Assembly (NCBI RefSeq): GCF_000003605.2
Contig: NW_003126886.1
Location: 203,562 to 226,868 of the forward strand
Reading direction: 5' to 3'
Source: Saccoglossus kowalevskii
Lineage: Eukaryota > Hemichordata > Enteropneusta > Harrimaniidae
Length of the DNA: 23,307 bases
Position 1 is the first letter of the stretch. Every line of letters starts with the position of its first letter. Positions 8,651-19,379 of the stretch are shown here, in pieces. The notes under the pieces were generated by a model. It did not search any database. It was not told where the DNA came from and was given only the letters and a program-made list of their open reading frames with translations. The translations under genes and the position numbers were made by a program.

Positions 8651-10746
8651 TACTGTTCTATTTGAAACAATCTAAAGTTGATGACAAATTAGAAGTAATT
8701 CTAATTTAATGGCAAGAAGATGGGAAACCCTACATTTTATGTTTTAAATGTTTACTAGAAGTGAATGACGTTTTCCACAGTGCAATGACATCAACAACCA
8801 GTCAAGAGAAACTCTAGACAAATACATATTTCAGCAAATTGAAAAAAAATGTACGGTTTACTTGTACATGACCAAATATCAACCACCCTGATCACTAATT
8901 ACAATTATATTTTTAAATACCGTATTTTCTCTATTAAAAGCACGTGCATTTAAATGTGAATGACAACGGCATGTCAAAATAAGACATATTGTAATAATTT
9001 TGCATGCCCTATTAACATTTTAAGGGGAAACATGCCCCGGTGCAAGGTTGATGAGCAAATCTCACCACATGCCAAATTTCATGCCACCGCTTCTGAGGTT
9101 GTTATTTCGCAGTTTGGCCTTTTTTGGCCTTTTTTGGCAAAAATGAAAAATGGTGGCGAAACCACGTTAATGATCAAATTCATTTAATTGTTCTCGTAAA
9201 AACATACTACATCGAAAATAACAAATTTCTTAGTTAAAGTCATTTTGAGAAACAGATGAGCCGTCATTTGTTTCAGAAATCCAACATGGCGCACAAACTA
9301 AATGACCGATCAACATTATACATGAACATATCAGTTTTCATACCCGGTGACATGAGACGTCTCTGACTTTATATTAGGTTTCTGTAATACATAATATGGT
9401 GCGGTAGTCCCTGAAAGAGGACAGTGTGTGATGTTCACTTGATTATTGAGGCATGTCTGCGTCTCCATGGTCTGTATGTCATATTGAGACAACACAAGCT
9501 ATCTCTTCTGTAAAACATATTCAACTATATTATTTTCAGTGTTCTGCATTTGATCTGATTGATTTTTTGATACACCTTGTTTGATTTAAACAGTCGTACA
9601 TTTGCCAAGACGAGTCTGGGGTTGTTGTGATGTAAATGGACTAGTTTCCTGGACAATCTGAGTCTCAATGTCATGTTTGGTTCTAGGAAGTTCTTGGATA
9701 CGATTTCAAAACCGTATTCTTGAATTTAGCGAATTTAGCGAACAATGATGCTCTTCCAATCATGAAACATGGTTTCCAATACTTTCATGCATGTGGTAAT
9801 CTATTCATAATACTTAGGTCTTTCTTAGGTAAACCTCAAAATGAAATAAAGCTGCAAGCAGCAATGGTCAGCTTGAGCCATTATTATTGAACCCACGTTG
9901 TAATGAATATGTCACTGGTTGCTAGGGGGAAAACTGTCAAGAAAATGAATGTTTGATCATTTTGAGCGTGTTGATTTGGGTTTCGAGGAGTCTACCCAGT
10001 ACAGAACCAATTAATGTTTATGTTGACTAAAAGATATCTGGTAAATACAAACACTGTAAGTGTTGGTGTTACCACCAATATTATGTTCCTTTGCGCTAAC
10101 TGCCAAATTAATTCCATGGATATGGTGCGTCTGACAAATAGGATGATCGGAGCTGCAGCTATGCAGTATAAAGTCATCACAATATTAGTCAAAAATTGTT
10201 TCAGTGCAAAAATTTTGCAAGGTGTTACTGAGTGGATTAAATTCAATATAAATATTATAAGAGCAGGACATGTAATGTCTTTTAAAAATCATTATTTGGA
10301 ACGTGAATGGCAATATTGTATACTAATCACTCAGTCCTCTCCAAGCCAGCAGCCAGGAAATATCTTAATTGTACAACCTACACACACATCAGGTGGGGAA
10401 TGTATTGTCCAGTAGTAAAGAAAATATGTAAAAATACAGTAAAATGTATACACTGCAAGGCTAGCTGGGAAGTGGTATGGTTTCTGCTCATTTTTGATAC
10501 TTCTTTTCCAAAAATATAATCTTCCTCAACCCAACTCCTAAATGCACAAATACCGCAACAAAATAAATATATATATATATGAAGTACCGTTCTGACATTG
10601 TATTGTACTATGAGTTTTTGTATTTTTGCCTTTGAGAAGTGTTTGTCTTTAATATTTTGCCCTTTGTTTATGTTTGTACCAACATATCAGTAACCAAGTT
10701 CACTGTTTCTTTCAATTATTCGTAAAATGTCAGGCTCATTTGTGGC
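8651..10746. other. Intergenic DNA with probable dispersed-repeat pieces
   Basis: No exon or RNA gene can be supported. Stretches near 8985-9190 (ATGCCAAATTTCATG, twofold GGCCTTTTTT) and 9833-9870 (GCTGCAAGCAGCAATG) have wording I associate with dispersed noncoding repeats of marine invertebrates. That is recollection, not a search. Two overlapping chance frames at 9992-10415 on opposite strands show no domain. Confidence 0.35.
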
Positions 10747-10751
10747 ATATA

Positions 10752-10826
<75 letters not shown>
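10747..10826. repeat. (TA)n microsatellite
   Basis: About 40 AT dinucleotides broken once by AC near 10769. A shorter run of the same kind lies at 10565-10581. Confidence 0.98.
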
Positions 10827-10828
<2 letters not shown>

Positions 10829-11664
10829 AATTAGACAACAAAATGCCAAAAGTCTGTTTTGAGCCAAAGTGTTAGAAACTTGAAAAAGTTACACAAGAAT
10901 TCTCATACGAGATGTTGCCTTAACAAATTCAATAATTCGTAGTAAAGATGTGAATCTGATTGCTATGGAAACAGCCATTTTGAATGATTTTTTTGATAAC
11001 TCAAATAGTCAGGAGGCGTTTGGCTGAACATAAGAATCAATATTGTTGCCATGGAAAAAATAATTTCGGGAATGAGACTCGTAAAATTATGAAAAGATTC
11101 TCATGAAATCTCAGTTTTTTGGTAGAGAAGTGCTATAACCAAAGAAATTTATGGATGGAATCTCATGAATATTTTATCATGACATAAAGAACAACCAATG
11201 AGATTTTAGGAGAGATTTATATTTCCACAAAGAAATTGAAAGCTTATGTACATAAGATAACGATGTTTTGCCATATAAATGGTACATACAAGGCGGTAGA
11301 GGAAGGATAAGTTACTTGTAACTTTAGATTTGTGTGCTCCCGACCCGAGTTTTAGTACTTTTAATTGTCTGATAATAGTAATTATCACACTAATCAATTT
11401 GTCGTCATGTTTGTTTGGATTGAGACATTTTATGTAGATTAAATGTACAATTAATTGTCTGACAATCATTTGAAATTAATGCTTATTATTATACATCTGT
11501 CATCGTAACGCCATAAATTGCAGCATGCGGTAATTTTGTGGTATTTTACGGGGTATGTTTATCCTTCCAAATAAGGAAATACGAATTCCAAATATGGAAT
11601 AATTACGCGCGTAAGCATCCTCGGATAATAATAATAATAAAAAAACATGTACAATAATACGGTT
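10827..11664. other. Intergenic DNA, no gene seen
   Basis: AT-rich. It includes the phrases ATTGCTATGGAAAC and GTTGCCATGGAAAA near 10960-11060, which could belong to a dispersed repeat, and an (ATA)n run at about 11625-11640. The chance frames here have no domain or splice context. Confidence 0.4.
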
Positions 11665-11772
11665 ATTACGACGATACCTCAAAGTATGCACTCAGAGAGT
11701 ACGCTGTCACATCGCGTCGGTCGATACTCCCGCTGTACTGCCTTCGTGCATACTTTGAGGTATCCTCGTAAT
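11665..11772. repeat. Inverted repeat with 26-bp arms and 56-bp loop
   Basis: The left arm ATTACGACGATACCTCAAAG and following bases (11665-11690) match the reverse complement of 11747-11772 at 25 of 26 positions. Weaker similarity continues outward (ACAATAAT near 11651 against ATTATTGT-like bases near 11785). The loop is 11691-11746. It could be the core of a foldback element or MITE; no clear target duplication was found. It could fold as a strong hairpin if transcribed. Confidence 0.75.
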
Positions 11773-12093
11773 ATCCTCATATTTATTGTTCTCATATTTA
11801 TTATACTAACTCAGTTTATTTGTTCACATCACGAAAATATAATTACAATATTACGATTAATATGAACATACGAGGCACTTCCAGCTCAAGTTTGGTAGTG
11901 AGGCACAAATGAAATGTAACATCAAGAATAAATTAATAATCCACAAGCATGTAATAAAACCCTAATGTAATAACCTTCAACCACAAACAAACAAATAATT
12001 GTTTGGACACACTGCCCAAGTAAGGAAAGTATTCACCCTGCTATTTAATATTTAAGATAATTTGAACATATTTCTCGGGAAGTTAACCACCTT
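11773..12093. other. Intergenic DNA, no gene seen
   Basis: AT-rich sequence between the palindrome and the LINE fragment, with no recognisable coding, RNA or repeat content. Confidence 0.4.
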
Positions 12094-12440
12094 ATGCCCG
12101 TCTATTGCTGGCCTTGTATCATGGTATCAGTATTAGAGGTGTACGGAATAGATAACGACATTTTGTATAACAACAAACAATCTGGTAAATCGCACCTCAC
12201 TTTCAATAAAATACCATCAGTATGTTTAGGTGGTAAATGTCTCAAAAGTGTTATCGAAATATACTTATCTTGGTTATGTGTTGGAAGACAGTTTGAAAGA
12301 TGAAATTATAGTCAGATGTCTTCTTTATGTGCCAATATTAATGTACTTGTTCGCAAATTCTCAAACTGTTCTTTCGACGTGGAATTACTTTTATTTCGCA
12401 CAAATCTGTGTAATTATGTATTGAGTACTGACTTACTCAT
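12094..12440 (+). pseudogene. Frameshifted fragment of a non-LTR retrotransposon reverse transcriptase
   Basis: Three frames used in turn read like the C-terminal part of a LINE reverse transcriptase. First comes EVYGIDNDILYNNKQSG with PSVCLGGKCLKSV (12094-12240). Then KYTYLGYVLEDSLKDE in a second frame (about 12248-12304), the family's Y-YLG-L motif region. Then QMSSLCANINVLVRKFSN with CSFDVELLLFRTNLCNYV in a third frame (about 12313-12420), matching the thumb-region pattern of an RNA-dependent polymerase (QMR-LYARAN-L-RKF--CS-DVK-LLF). The frame changes and the missing catalytic part make it a dead remnant. The clade is uncertain; RTE, CR1 and related LINEs share these motifs. Confidence 0.7.
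12390..12395 (-). terminator. Nearest canonical poly(A) hexamer downstream of gene B
   Basis: TTTATT on the + strand gives AATAAA on the minus strand, about 450 bases past the gene B stop. It is the first canonical hexamer I find there, but it lies inside the LINE remnant, so the real signal may be a variant hexamer closer to the stop. Confidence 0.25.
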
Positions 12441-12842
12441 TTCGTATTTGCGAGAGACCGTGGTATGTATGTAAATAATGATGTATCTCGAACGTAACTA
12501 AATTTACAGATTTTATGTGAGACTTCAGAATAATGATAATAAGATTTTGAAAATGTTGTTCAGATGTACATCTGTTACCAAAATTTCACAGATTGTACAG
12601 AAATGATATATACTTTTAACTCGTTCAAGTTCTATTGTTTTGATTCCATTAATTATTGTCATTTCATTTGATATGGTATTTAGTTATTTTTTGTAATAAA
12701 AGGTTATTATAATATTATATGTCTATAATTTACACTAAATATACAGTAATACATCAACATAAATTAAGTTACTGTGAATAAAATCACAATAGAATCTCCC
12801 CCGCCTTATTTTACGAAAACAGCATTATGCATTTTATGTAAA
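12441..12842 (-). other. Likely 3' untranslated and flanking DNA of gene B
   Basis: AT-rich, with no coding signature on either strand. No AATAAA is present on the minus strand here; + strand AATAAA copies near 12695 and 12778 point the wrong way for gene B. Confidence 0.35.
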
Positions 12843-13300
12843 TTATATCGCTGACGACTGACACTTAACCTTAGTTTTGGTGAGCACATTTACATTATTG
12901 TCGGTGGGTTTTATTTTTTTACAACCCCTTTTTACAAATTTCCTTTTCGCTATATATAGACCAACCAATATACAAATTGGTGCCAGGACAAATATAGCAA
13001 TTAACGACAGCAAATTCGGCGACCAATCAGACTGCGCAATAGACGACGGAGTATTATTCGTCACTTCCGGATCTTGGAGAGGTTTCGTCACTTTCGGTTC
13101 TTGGCGATGATGCGTCACAGTGTATACAGGTATGTCATTTACATCCGCCATTGTGGTAGTAAATACGCTGTGCGATGCGGTAGTAGAAACTCGTACATCT
13201 GTTGTTGCGTCCACTCTGGTCATTGTTGTACCGTAAGGTTTGACAGTAGATGTCCAATCATAGAATGTGGTTTGAACAAACGAAGTGGTAGTGTGCGTGG
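12843..13300 (-). CDS. Gene B last exon: Thr/Ser-rich stalk, membrane span, cytoplasmic tail
   Basis: The acceptor TTTTATTGCTTCAG precedes a phase 1 exon that ends at TAA (12845-12843). About 94 extracellular residues rich in Thr, Ser and Val (THTTTSFVQTTFYDW and so on) form an unrepeated stalk. A hydrophobic span follows at 13013-12951 (LLSLIAIFVLAPICILVGLY), then a strongly basic stop-transfer (AKRKFVKRGCKKIK) and a short tail ending KCQSSAI. Alignment with gene A: LLSL, V-L-P, LYIA and F-KR line up without gaps, so the span and juxtamembrane region are homologous while the stalks have diverged in length and sequence. No catalytic or signalling motif is seen in the tail; a Cys next to the membrane (KRGCKK) could be palmitoylated. 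Confidence 0.9.
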
Positions 13301-13484
13301 CTGAAGCAATAAAACAAATATGGTATATTAGTTCAGAACTGTACAAGAGCATGATATAGGTGGTAACTGCGTGTAGTGTGGTGCGTAAATACTTTCTGGC
13401 GGGTCTGTATATTTAATTTGATATTTATACATGAAATTTGCCTTGCATTGAGTATGAAATAATATCAATTTATATTTCTAACAC

Positions 13485-13938
13485 GTGTGCAACGCGACTA
13501 TCTCACAAAAGCGACTATCTAATGGCAATACTCTGGACTGGGTCATTGGATGGCTAGAATCCCCTGTAGTGTTTAACAGAGTCTGTCATGATGCTGACAT
13601 TATTGTCGCAACTGTCTCCGTTTTTACCGTGAACAGGAACAGAACATGGGACAGTTTTACGTCACGTCCAACTGGACGCTATATTCACAACCCTGATGCG
13701 CCGAGCCAGGCTAGTAGGCAGTATTTAGTGATGCTGAGGAACACGCCGGGGCACACTAACCATTAAATAGCATATATATATTGTTCAATGAACGCTTTCT
13801 AAAAATATAGATTTTTCATTTCAATTTTTCAAATTCATTGATGTACATAACTAAAAAAGAAAAGGTAATATTTTCTTTACGGTGTCAATAAAGCACTATT
13901 CTATTGCATTCTATTCTATTCTATTCTATTCTATTCTA
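13485..13938 (+). mobile_element. Possible 3' end of a LINE or SINE with (ATTCT)n tail
   Basis: A 93-codon + strand frame (13485-13766, ending TPGHTNH) is followed by about 110 AT-rich bases, TCAATAAAGCACTATTCTA and a clean ATTCT pentamer run (13908-13938). A 3' tail of short tandem repeats after AATAAA is common in invertebrate non-LTR elements. The frame itself matches no domain I recognise, and the left boundary and target duplication were not found. It lies inverted relative to the host gene intron. Confidence 0.4.
13908..13938. repeat. (ATTCT)n microsatellite
   Basis: About six perfect copies of the pentamer ATTCT end the putative retroelement tail. Confidence 0.95.
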
Positions 13939-14444
13939 TGATGTTACTATACAGCGTTGAACAGTACATGGAATACGTACAAATTGACAATATACGTAAA
14001 GGTCAAAGATATGAAATTATCACGTGACACTAAAAGCATGTTCACATTAGGTATAGGGTTTAACTCTGAATCTAAATACAATGAAAAAGCCATCACGAGG
14101 ACACTGCCAATGGCATCACTGCGTGGATAATTAAAGAAATAACGTAATTCTCAGTGATGTTATTCATTACACCTTTCCAATAACTGAAGCGCGCCTGTGA
14201 CGTAAATAGGTCACACGACGGCCGTTCAAATCGGCAGTATCGTTTGAATCTGTAGTTGCCCATCATTAAAAAATATGTTTTTGAGATATGTTGTTATATT
14301 CTCGGTACAAACGACTACACAACTAAATACAGCTGTCGATTTTAACACATCACCTTATACATCGCTTTTACGTCACAGAAGCGTTCCATCACCAGAGGGC
14401 GCGATTTACATGAATGGTGTATATCGCATACTAGTAATACCTAC

Positions 14445-14654
14445 CGACTCCGAAGACCATGACTTCAACCAGGTGTAAATTAGCTTTAATTTGTAGATGG
14501 GCGCTGACGTACCGAGCTTTTCTCGGAGGAACACAAGTCATTGATGCTTCTTGTAGATATTTCAGTTCTTCTTCAATCTGGATTCCACAAGTAGGATTAG
14601 TGAACGCGTCATTATCCATGCCAACACGAACAACAAGACTGTTCCATCTGAGCA
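14445..14654 (-). CDS. Gene B exon: second half of FTP domain 2
   Basis: 210 bp, phase 1-1, between CTCTCTCCAG and the donor GTAGGT. It encodes LRWNSLVVRVG, then D-DAFTN-TCG, a second Cys in MTCVPP, ARYVSAHLQ and the closing LVEVMVFGVG strand. It is the closest relative in this window of the gene A exon 1550-1759 (same length, about 39 of 70 residues identical by eye). It completes the domain begun at 15336 with Leu formed across the splice. The residues that hold the fucose ring in canonical F-type lectins lie mainly in the preceding half and at the join. Confidence 0.92.
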
Positions 14655-15138
14655 CTGGAGAGAGAAATACGTCATTACTCGCAAAATATAATATCAAGAT
14701 TTCCGGCATTGAGTGAACATTATCGGGTGTGGACGCTTATTTGGGTTATAGATCAGTTATACTATCATCTGCTTTGTGTTTACACTATTGTGTATATCCT
14801 CGTCAGTTTAACTTGATGCGTTGCGTCTGATGTTGATGATCTTTTGTCGTAACTGAAAAAACAAAAAAAAAACAAAAAAAAAAAAACACACGAAGAACCG
14901 AACTAACTAGTAACAACGATTTATTGATTGATTGATTAATGAGTGCGTGATTGTGAATAAAGTATATTCTCGCTTCTACAGAAGGTGTATGCAATTTGCT
15001 GTCTGAATGATTGAGGGTCAGTCATATTATTCATGTCCAATCTATCTACAAGTTGCCCGTCCTGACTGGTACGGTTCAACAATAACGCCGCGTCAGAATT
15101 ATTCAGAATATACACATATTCAAATGACGGTAACTTAC
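14655..15138 (-). other. Intron of gene B inside FTP domain 2
   Basis: 484 bp between the strong donor GTAAGT and the acceptor CTCTCTCCAG. It holds an A-rich tract with scattered C (14858-14887) and an (ATTG)n run at about 14923-14938. No other feature is seen. Confidence 0.8.
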
Positions 15139-15336
15139 AGAACCTGTCTCTGTTTTTTACATGAATATCATACACTTCGTATATATCTCCCAAATCGACC
15201 ATCCACCATGGGTTCTGTTCCTTCGTCGTTTGAAAGTAAGTATTAAAGTTACCATCAACAGCTTTTTCACTCCCTTTGTTTGCAGCATCTGTCGAGCTCA
15301 TCTCTGTAGCTCTGTTGAGGGCGATGTTGGCCATAT
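15139..15336 (-). CDS. Gene B exon: first half of FTP domain 2
   Basis: 198 bp, phase 1-1, after AACTTTACAG and before GTAAGT. It encodes the N-terminal FTP signature: NIALNRATEMSS, KAVDGN, then NPWWMVDLGDIYEVYDIHV ending NRDRF. These match the N-ALN-A-QSS, A-DGN, PWW-VDLG and V--NR positions of fucolectin-type domains. The His found in canonical members between the DGN and PWW motifs (the HT of SCTHT) is replaced here by Gln-Thr (YFQTT), and the usual R-DCC after the last strand is NRDRF. Fucose binding by the standard site is therefore doubtful. The splice with 14654 makes Leu. Confidence 0.92.
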
Positions 15337-18034
15337 CTGTAAAGTTACGAACAGAGGGAGGCCAATGGTACTACCCTTTCCTGATTGAATAAACACCATT
15401 ATTTGAATACTACTCAAAAATACAAATACATGATAATAATAAAGATGATAATGCTATTCTAAGAAACAATAAATGATGAAAATGATATGATCCAAGAATG
15501 TACAGACATGAAATAAAGATACGAGGTCACCAAGAAAGTTTATGCAAAAGACAATGTACAAGACAATGTACAACAATATTAGGTAAGAGGTTTTGCTAGA
15601 TAGCATTCAACCATTTTTTTTAAATGGGGGAATTTAAATTATCATTAGCATTATATGCCCTACAAGATACGCATAGCATCACTGTGATATGCAATATCAA
15701 ACACACATAGTGTCACTGCGACATGCCTTGTCAAATACACGTAGGTTCACTGCGATATCCCCTATCAAACACACATGGTGTCACTGCGATATGCCTTGCC
15801 AAATACACATAGGTTCACTGTGATATCCCCTATCAATTACGCATAGTATAACTGCGATATGCCATACCAAATACACATAGGTTCACTGCGATATGCCATA
15901 CCAAATATACATAGGTTCATTGCGATATCCCCTATTAAATGCGCATAGTATCACTGCGATATACCATACCAAATACGCATAGCATCACTGTGATATGCCA
16001 TATCAAATACACATGGTGTCACTGCGATATGCCTTGCCAAATACACATAGGTTCACTGCGATATCCCCTATCAATTACGCATAGTATCACTGCGATATGC
16101 CATACCAAATACACATAGGTTCACTGCGATATCCCCTATTAAATGCGCAGAGTATCACTGCGATATGGCTCACCAAATACACATAGGTTCACTGTGATAT
16201 GCCATATCAAACACACATGGTGTCACTGCGACATGCCTTGCCAAATACACATAGGTTCACTGCGATATCCCCTATCAATTACGCATAGTATCACTGCGAT
16301 ATGCCTTGCCAAATACACATATGTTCACTGCGATATCCCCTACAATTACGCATAGTATCACTGCGATATGTCTTGCCAAATACACATAGTTTCACTGCGA
16401 TATCCCCTACAATTACGCATAGTATCACTGCGATATGCCATACCAAATACACATATGTTCACTGCAATATCCCCTATCAATTACGCATAGTATCACTGCG
16501 ATATGCCTTGCCAAATACACATATGTTCACTGCGATATCCCCTACAATTACGCATAGTATCACTGCGACATGCCTTGCCAAATACACATAGGTTCACTGC
16601 GATATCCCCTATCAATTACGCATAGTATCACTGCGACATGCCTTGCCAAATACACATATGTTCACTGCGATATCCCCTACAATTACGCATAGTATCACTG
16701 CGATATGTCTTGCCAAATACACATAGTTTCACTGCGATATCCCCTACAATTACGCATAGTATCACTGCGATATGCCATACCAAATACACATATGTTCACT
16801 GCAATATCCCCTATCAATTACGCATAGTATCACTGCGATATGTCTTGCCAAATACACATATGTTCACTGCGATATCCCCTATCAATTACGCATAGTATCA
16901 CTGCGATATGCCATACCAAATATACATAGGTTCACTGCGATATGCCATACCATACATATACATAGGTTCATTGCGATATCCCCTATTAAATGCGCATATT
17001 ATCACTGCGATATGGCTTACCAAATACGCATAGCATCACTGTGATATGCCATATCAAATACACATGGTGTCACTGCGATATGCCTTGCCAAATACACATA
17101 GGCTCATTGCGATATCCCCTATCAATTACGCATAGTATAACTGCGATATGCCATACCAAATATACATAGGTTCACTGCGATATCCCCTATCAATTACACA
17201 TAGTATCACTGCGATATGCCATACCAAATACACATAGGTTCACTGCGATATGCCATATCAAATATACATAGGTTCACTGCGATATCCCCTATTAAATGTG
17301 CGGAGTATCACTGCGATATGGCTTACCAAATACGCATAGCATCACTGTGATATGCCATATCAAATACACATGGTATCACTGCGATATGCCTTGCCAAATA
17401 CACATAGGCTCATTGCGATATCCCATATCAATTACGCATAGTATCACTGCGATATGCCATACCAAATACACATAGGTTCACTGCGATATTCGCTATTAAA
17501 TGCGCAGAGTATCACTGCGATATGACTTACCAAATACGCATAGCATCACTGTGGTATGCCATATCAAATACACATAATGTCATTGCGATATGCCTTGCCA
17601 AATACACATAGGTTCACTGCGATATTCCCTATCAAATACGCATAGTATAACTGCGATATGATCTATCAAATACACATAGGTTCACTGCGATATCCCCTAT
17701 CAAATACGCATAGTATAACTGCGATATGCTCTATCAAATACACATAGGTTCCCTGCGATACCCTCTATCAAATACACATAGGTTCACTGCGATATCCTCT
17801 ATCAAATACGCATAGTATAACTGCGATATCTCCTTTAAAATATGCATATCATCACCGCGATATGCTCTAAAATACATGCATATCATTACTGCGATATGCC
17901 CTACAAGATACGCATATATAAACAAAGAGAGAGCAACAATTGTAAATGCGTTTTACTGCTATACAGTAAACATGGCGTATCTACCGACACATGATCAAGT
18001 CGTTGCTAAGCGATATGCCACGCGTAACCATTAC
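15337..18034 (-). other. Intron of gene B dominated by a satellite array
   Basis: 2.7-kb intron from donor GTAATG (18034) to acceptor TTTACAG (15337). About 84% of it is the 34-bp array at 15653-17917. The flank 15337-15652 is AT-rich with ACAAGACAATGTAC in tandem near 15550 and no other content. Confidence 0.85.
15653..17917. repeat. About 34-bp satellite array (roughly 66 units) with 337-bp higher-order repeat
   Basis: Units follow the pattern TCACTGCGATATSCC, a variable C/A-rich stretch, then CAT or CGCATAGTA before the next TCACTGCGATAT. Two main subtypes alternate, one with GCC(ATA/TTG)CCAAATACACATAGGT and one with CCCCTATCAATTACGCATAGTA, giving a 68-bp dimer. A block around 16222-16536 recurs 337 bp later with the same one-base deletions (CCTACAATTACG). 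Both array ends carry ATATGCCCTACAAGATACGC (near 15653 and 17897). Apparent long + strand frames here are artefacts. The array sits wholly in an intron of gene B. Confidence 0.96.
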
Positions 18035-18214
18035 CTGTACAAATAGGCAAGAATGTCCACTTGGAAGCAGCGATACACTCAACTACAGCCCTTCCATACA
18101 TAGTATAGCCCATATTGCATGTGTATACCAAAGGCGGACCTCCCACCAAAACAGGAAACACTGAGTTGCCACGAGCAGAGTTAACGGGAATGCCGGGATC
18201 CGATTCACATACAC
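18035..18214 (-). CDS. Gene B exon: sushi (CCP) domain 2
   Basis: This 180-bp exon has no internal start codon context and is easily missed, but it is clear from splice sites and motifs. The acceptor AATTACAG lies at 18216-18215, the donor GTAATG follows 18035, and both ends are phase 1. It encodes VCESDPGIPVNSARG, Cys2 in VYTCNMGYTMYGR, Cys3 in VVECIA, Trp in SKWTF and Cys4 in LPICT. All four Cys, the PGIP turn, the GY pair and the Trp of the sushi fold are present. It joins FTP domain 1 (Gly across the splice) to FTP domain 2 (Asp across the splice). Confidence 0.92.
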
Positions 18215-18467
18215 CTGTAATTTATTTATGTATTTATTATTAATTACGATCAAATTAAAGCAGCAACAATAAATGTCTACAATGTTTAACCCTATGAGCG
18301 CCGCAATAAACTGTCATCTTTCACAAAAATGAACTGACTTCACTTCATATTTCTTCAATAATTTCGTTCAAATCATTAAATGAAAGAAAATATGTCCATT
18401 TAGTTAAAAATTAAACAAAGAATTGTGGACAAAATATCTAAAAATGTCCAAAACAGTTTTCACTTAC
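18215..18467 (-). other. Intron of gene B between FTP domain 1 and sushi 2
   Basis: 253 bp, donor GTAAGT, acceptor AATTACAG. AT-rich, nothing else seen. Confidence 0.85.
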
Positions 18468-18689
18468 CTGTTCCCAAAATTTCAACTTCTGCAAGAAATA
18501 GTTTGTTAGTTATTCCCTCCAACGACACACTCACGTAACGACCAGTAACAAGCCCATCACAATCAAGCACTATAGGGTTGTTGTTTCTACCAGCAATCAT
18601 ACTATCGTTTATGGTTGGCCCACATTGCGTGTTTGTGGTGAAATCTTCATTTGGCCCAATCCTAACGACCAAACCAACTTGTTTTATAT
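18468..18689 (-). CDS. Gene B exon: second half of FTP domain 1
   Basis: 222 bp, phase 1-1, after CATTCTCAG and before GTAAGT. It encodes IKQVGLVVRIGPNEDFTTN, then TQCGPTIND, a second Cys in VLDCDG, GRYVSVSLEG and the closing LFLAEVEILGTG. It keeps the CG and second Cys of the family but is four residues longer than the other two second-half exons because of an insertion around AGRNNNPI. It is more diverged from the other two copies than they are from each other. It joins the exon at 21440-21234 through a Tyr codon. Confidence 0.9.
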
Positions 18690-19379
18690 CTGAGAATGAG
18701 AGCATCGTCATTAATTCGACCTACCAACAGTATTGTAAACAGGTATTAGTATATGAAACATACCAAACAGGATTGTACACGTGTACAATAACTGTAATTA
18801 CGTCACCGTAGCAAGTAACATGTGACGTTGTTTGATGAATACACAAAACTGAACTATTTGCAGGTATGTCAATAGAATAATTGCTCACTCTCATAGACCA
18901 ATATCACAATTCCTAGAGTACTGTGGGATAGTTTTGACCAAGTCCAATTACAATTTTTATTTTGAACTGCTCTGTTGGATATGTTTTGTTTTTGTGAAGA
19001 TTTGTTTCAAAATATATAATCTCCGGTTCATAATGACGAACTTCTTTTACACAAATGTTCAGAATAAGTATTATTTTTCACTTATGGAATATGTTCCTAC
19101 ATTATCATTTTGTGTGTGTTATTTGACAGTTTTTCTCAAAAAAAACAATTCACCGCAGGAATGAACTCGTGAGAATGGTTGTGAGTGTAAATCACGTGGA
19201 TTCCTTGGACAGATGGCCAAGTAGACGATACACGAGTCGATCCTAAGTGAAGGTTATAAAATGACACGCCCGGGTTCTTTACATGTTTTTAAAGTCACGG
19301 GTGCGAAGCACATGCACATACTGTAAGATTGTAGTAAAGATGTTTAAACGCATTCTATTAGTTCAATATTACAATATTG

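Larger units (their letters stand above)
13301..14444 (-). other. Intron of gene B before the last exon
   Basis: Starts GTAGGT at 14444 and ends TTCAG at 13301. It contains the presumed LINE tail at 13485-13938. I searched this interval for a sushi exon, which gene A has at this point, and found none. The stretch 13940-14444 shows no other feature. Confidence 0.7.

Noticed and set aside
10014-10415. 133-codon + strand frame
   Set aside because: No recognisable domain, no splice signals supporting it as an exon, and a long frame also lies antisense. It may be part of a dispersed repeat.
16143-17044. Overlapping + strand frames over the 34-bp satellite
   Set aside because: Period artefacts. 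34 bp shifts frame each unit, and the open stretches depend on repeated lack of stops in the unit.
18460-18711. Methionine start at 18711 (MTMLSFSD) for the FTP second-half exon
   Set aside because: A good acceptor TTCTCAG lies within that stretch, and the exon begins after it in phase 1, matching the other copies.
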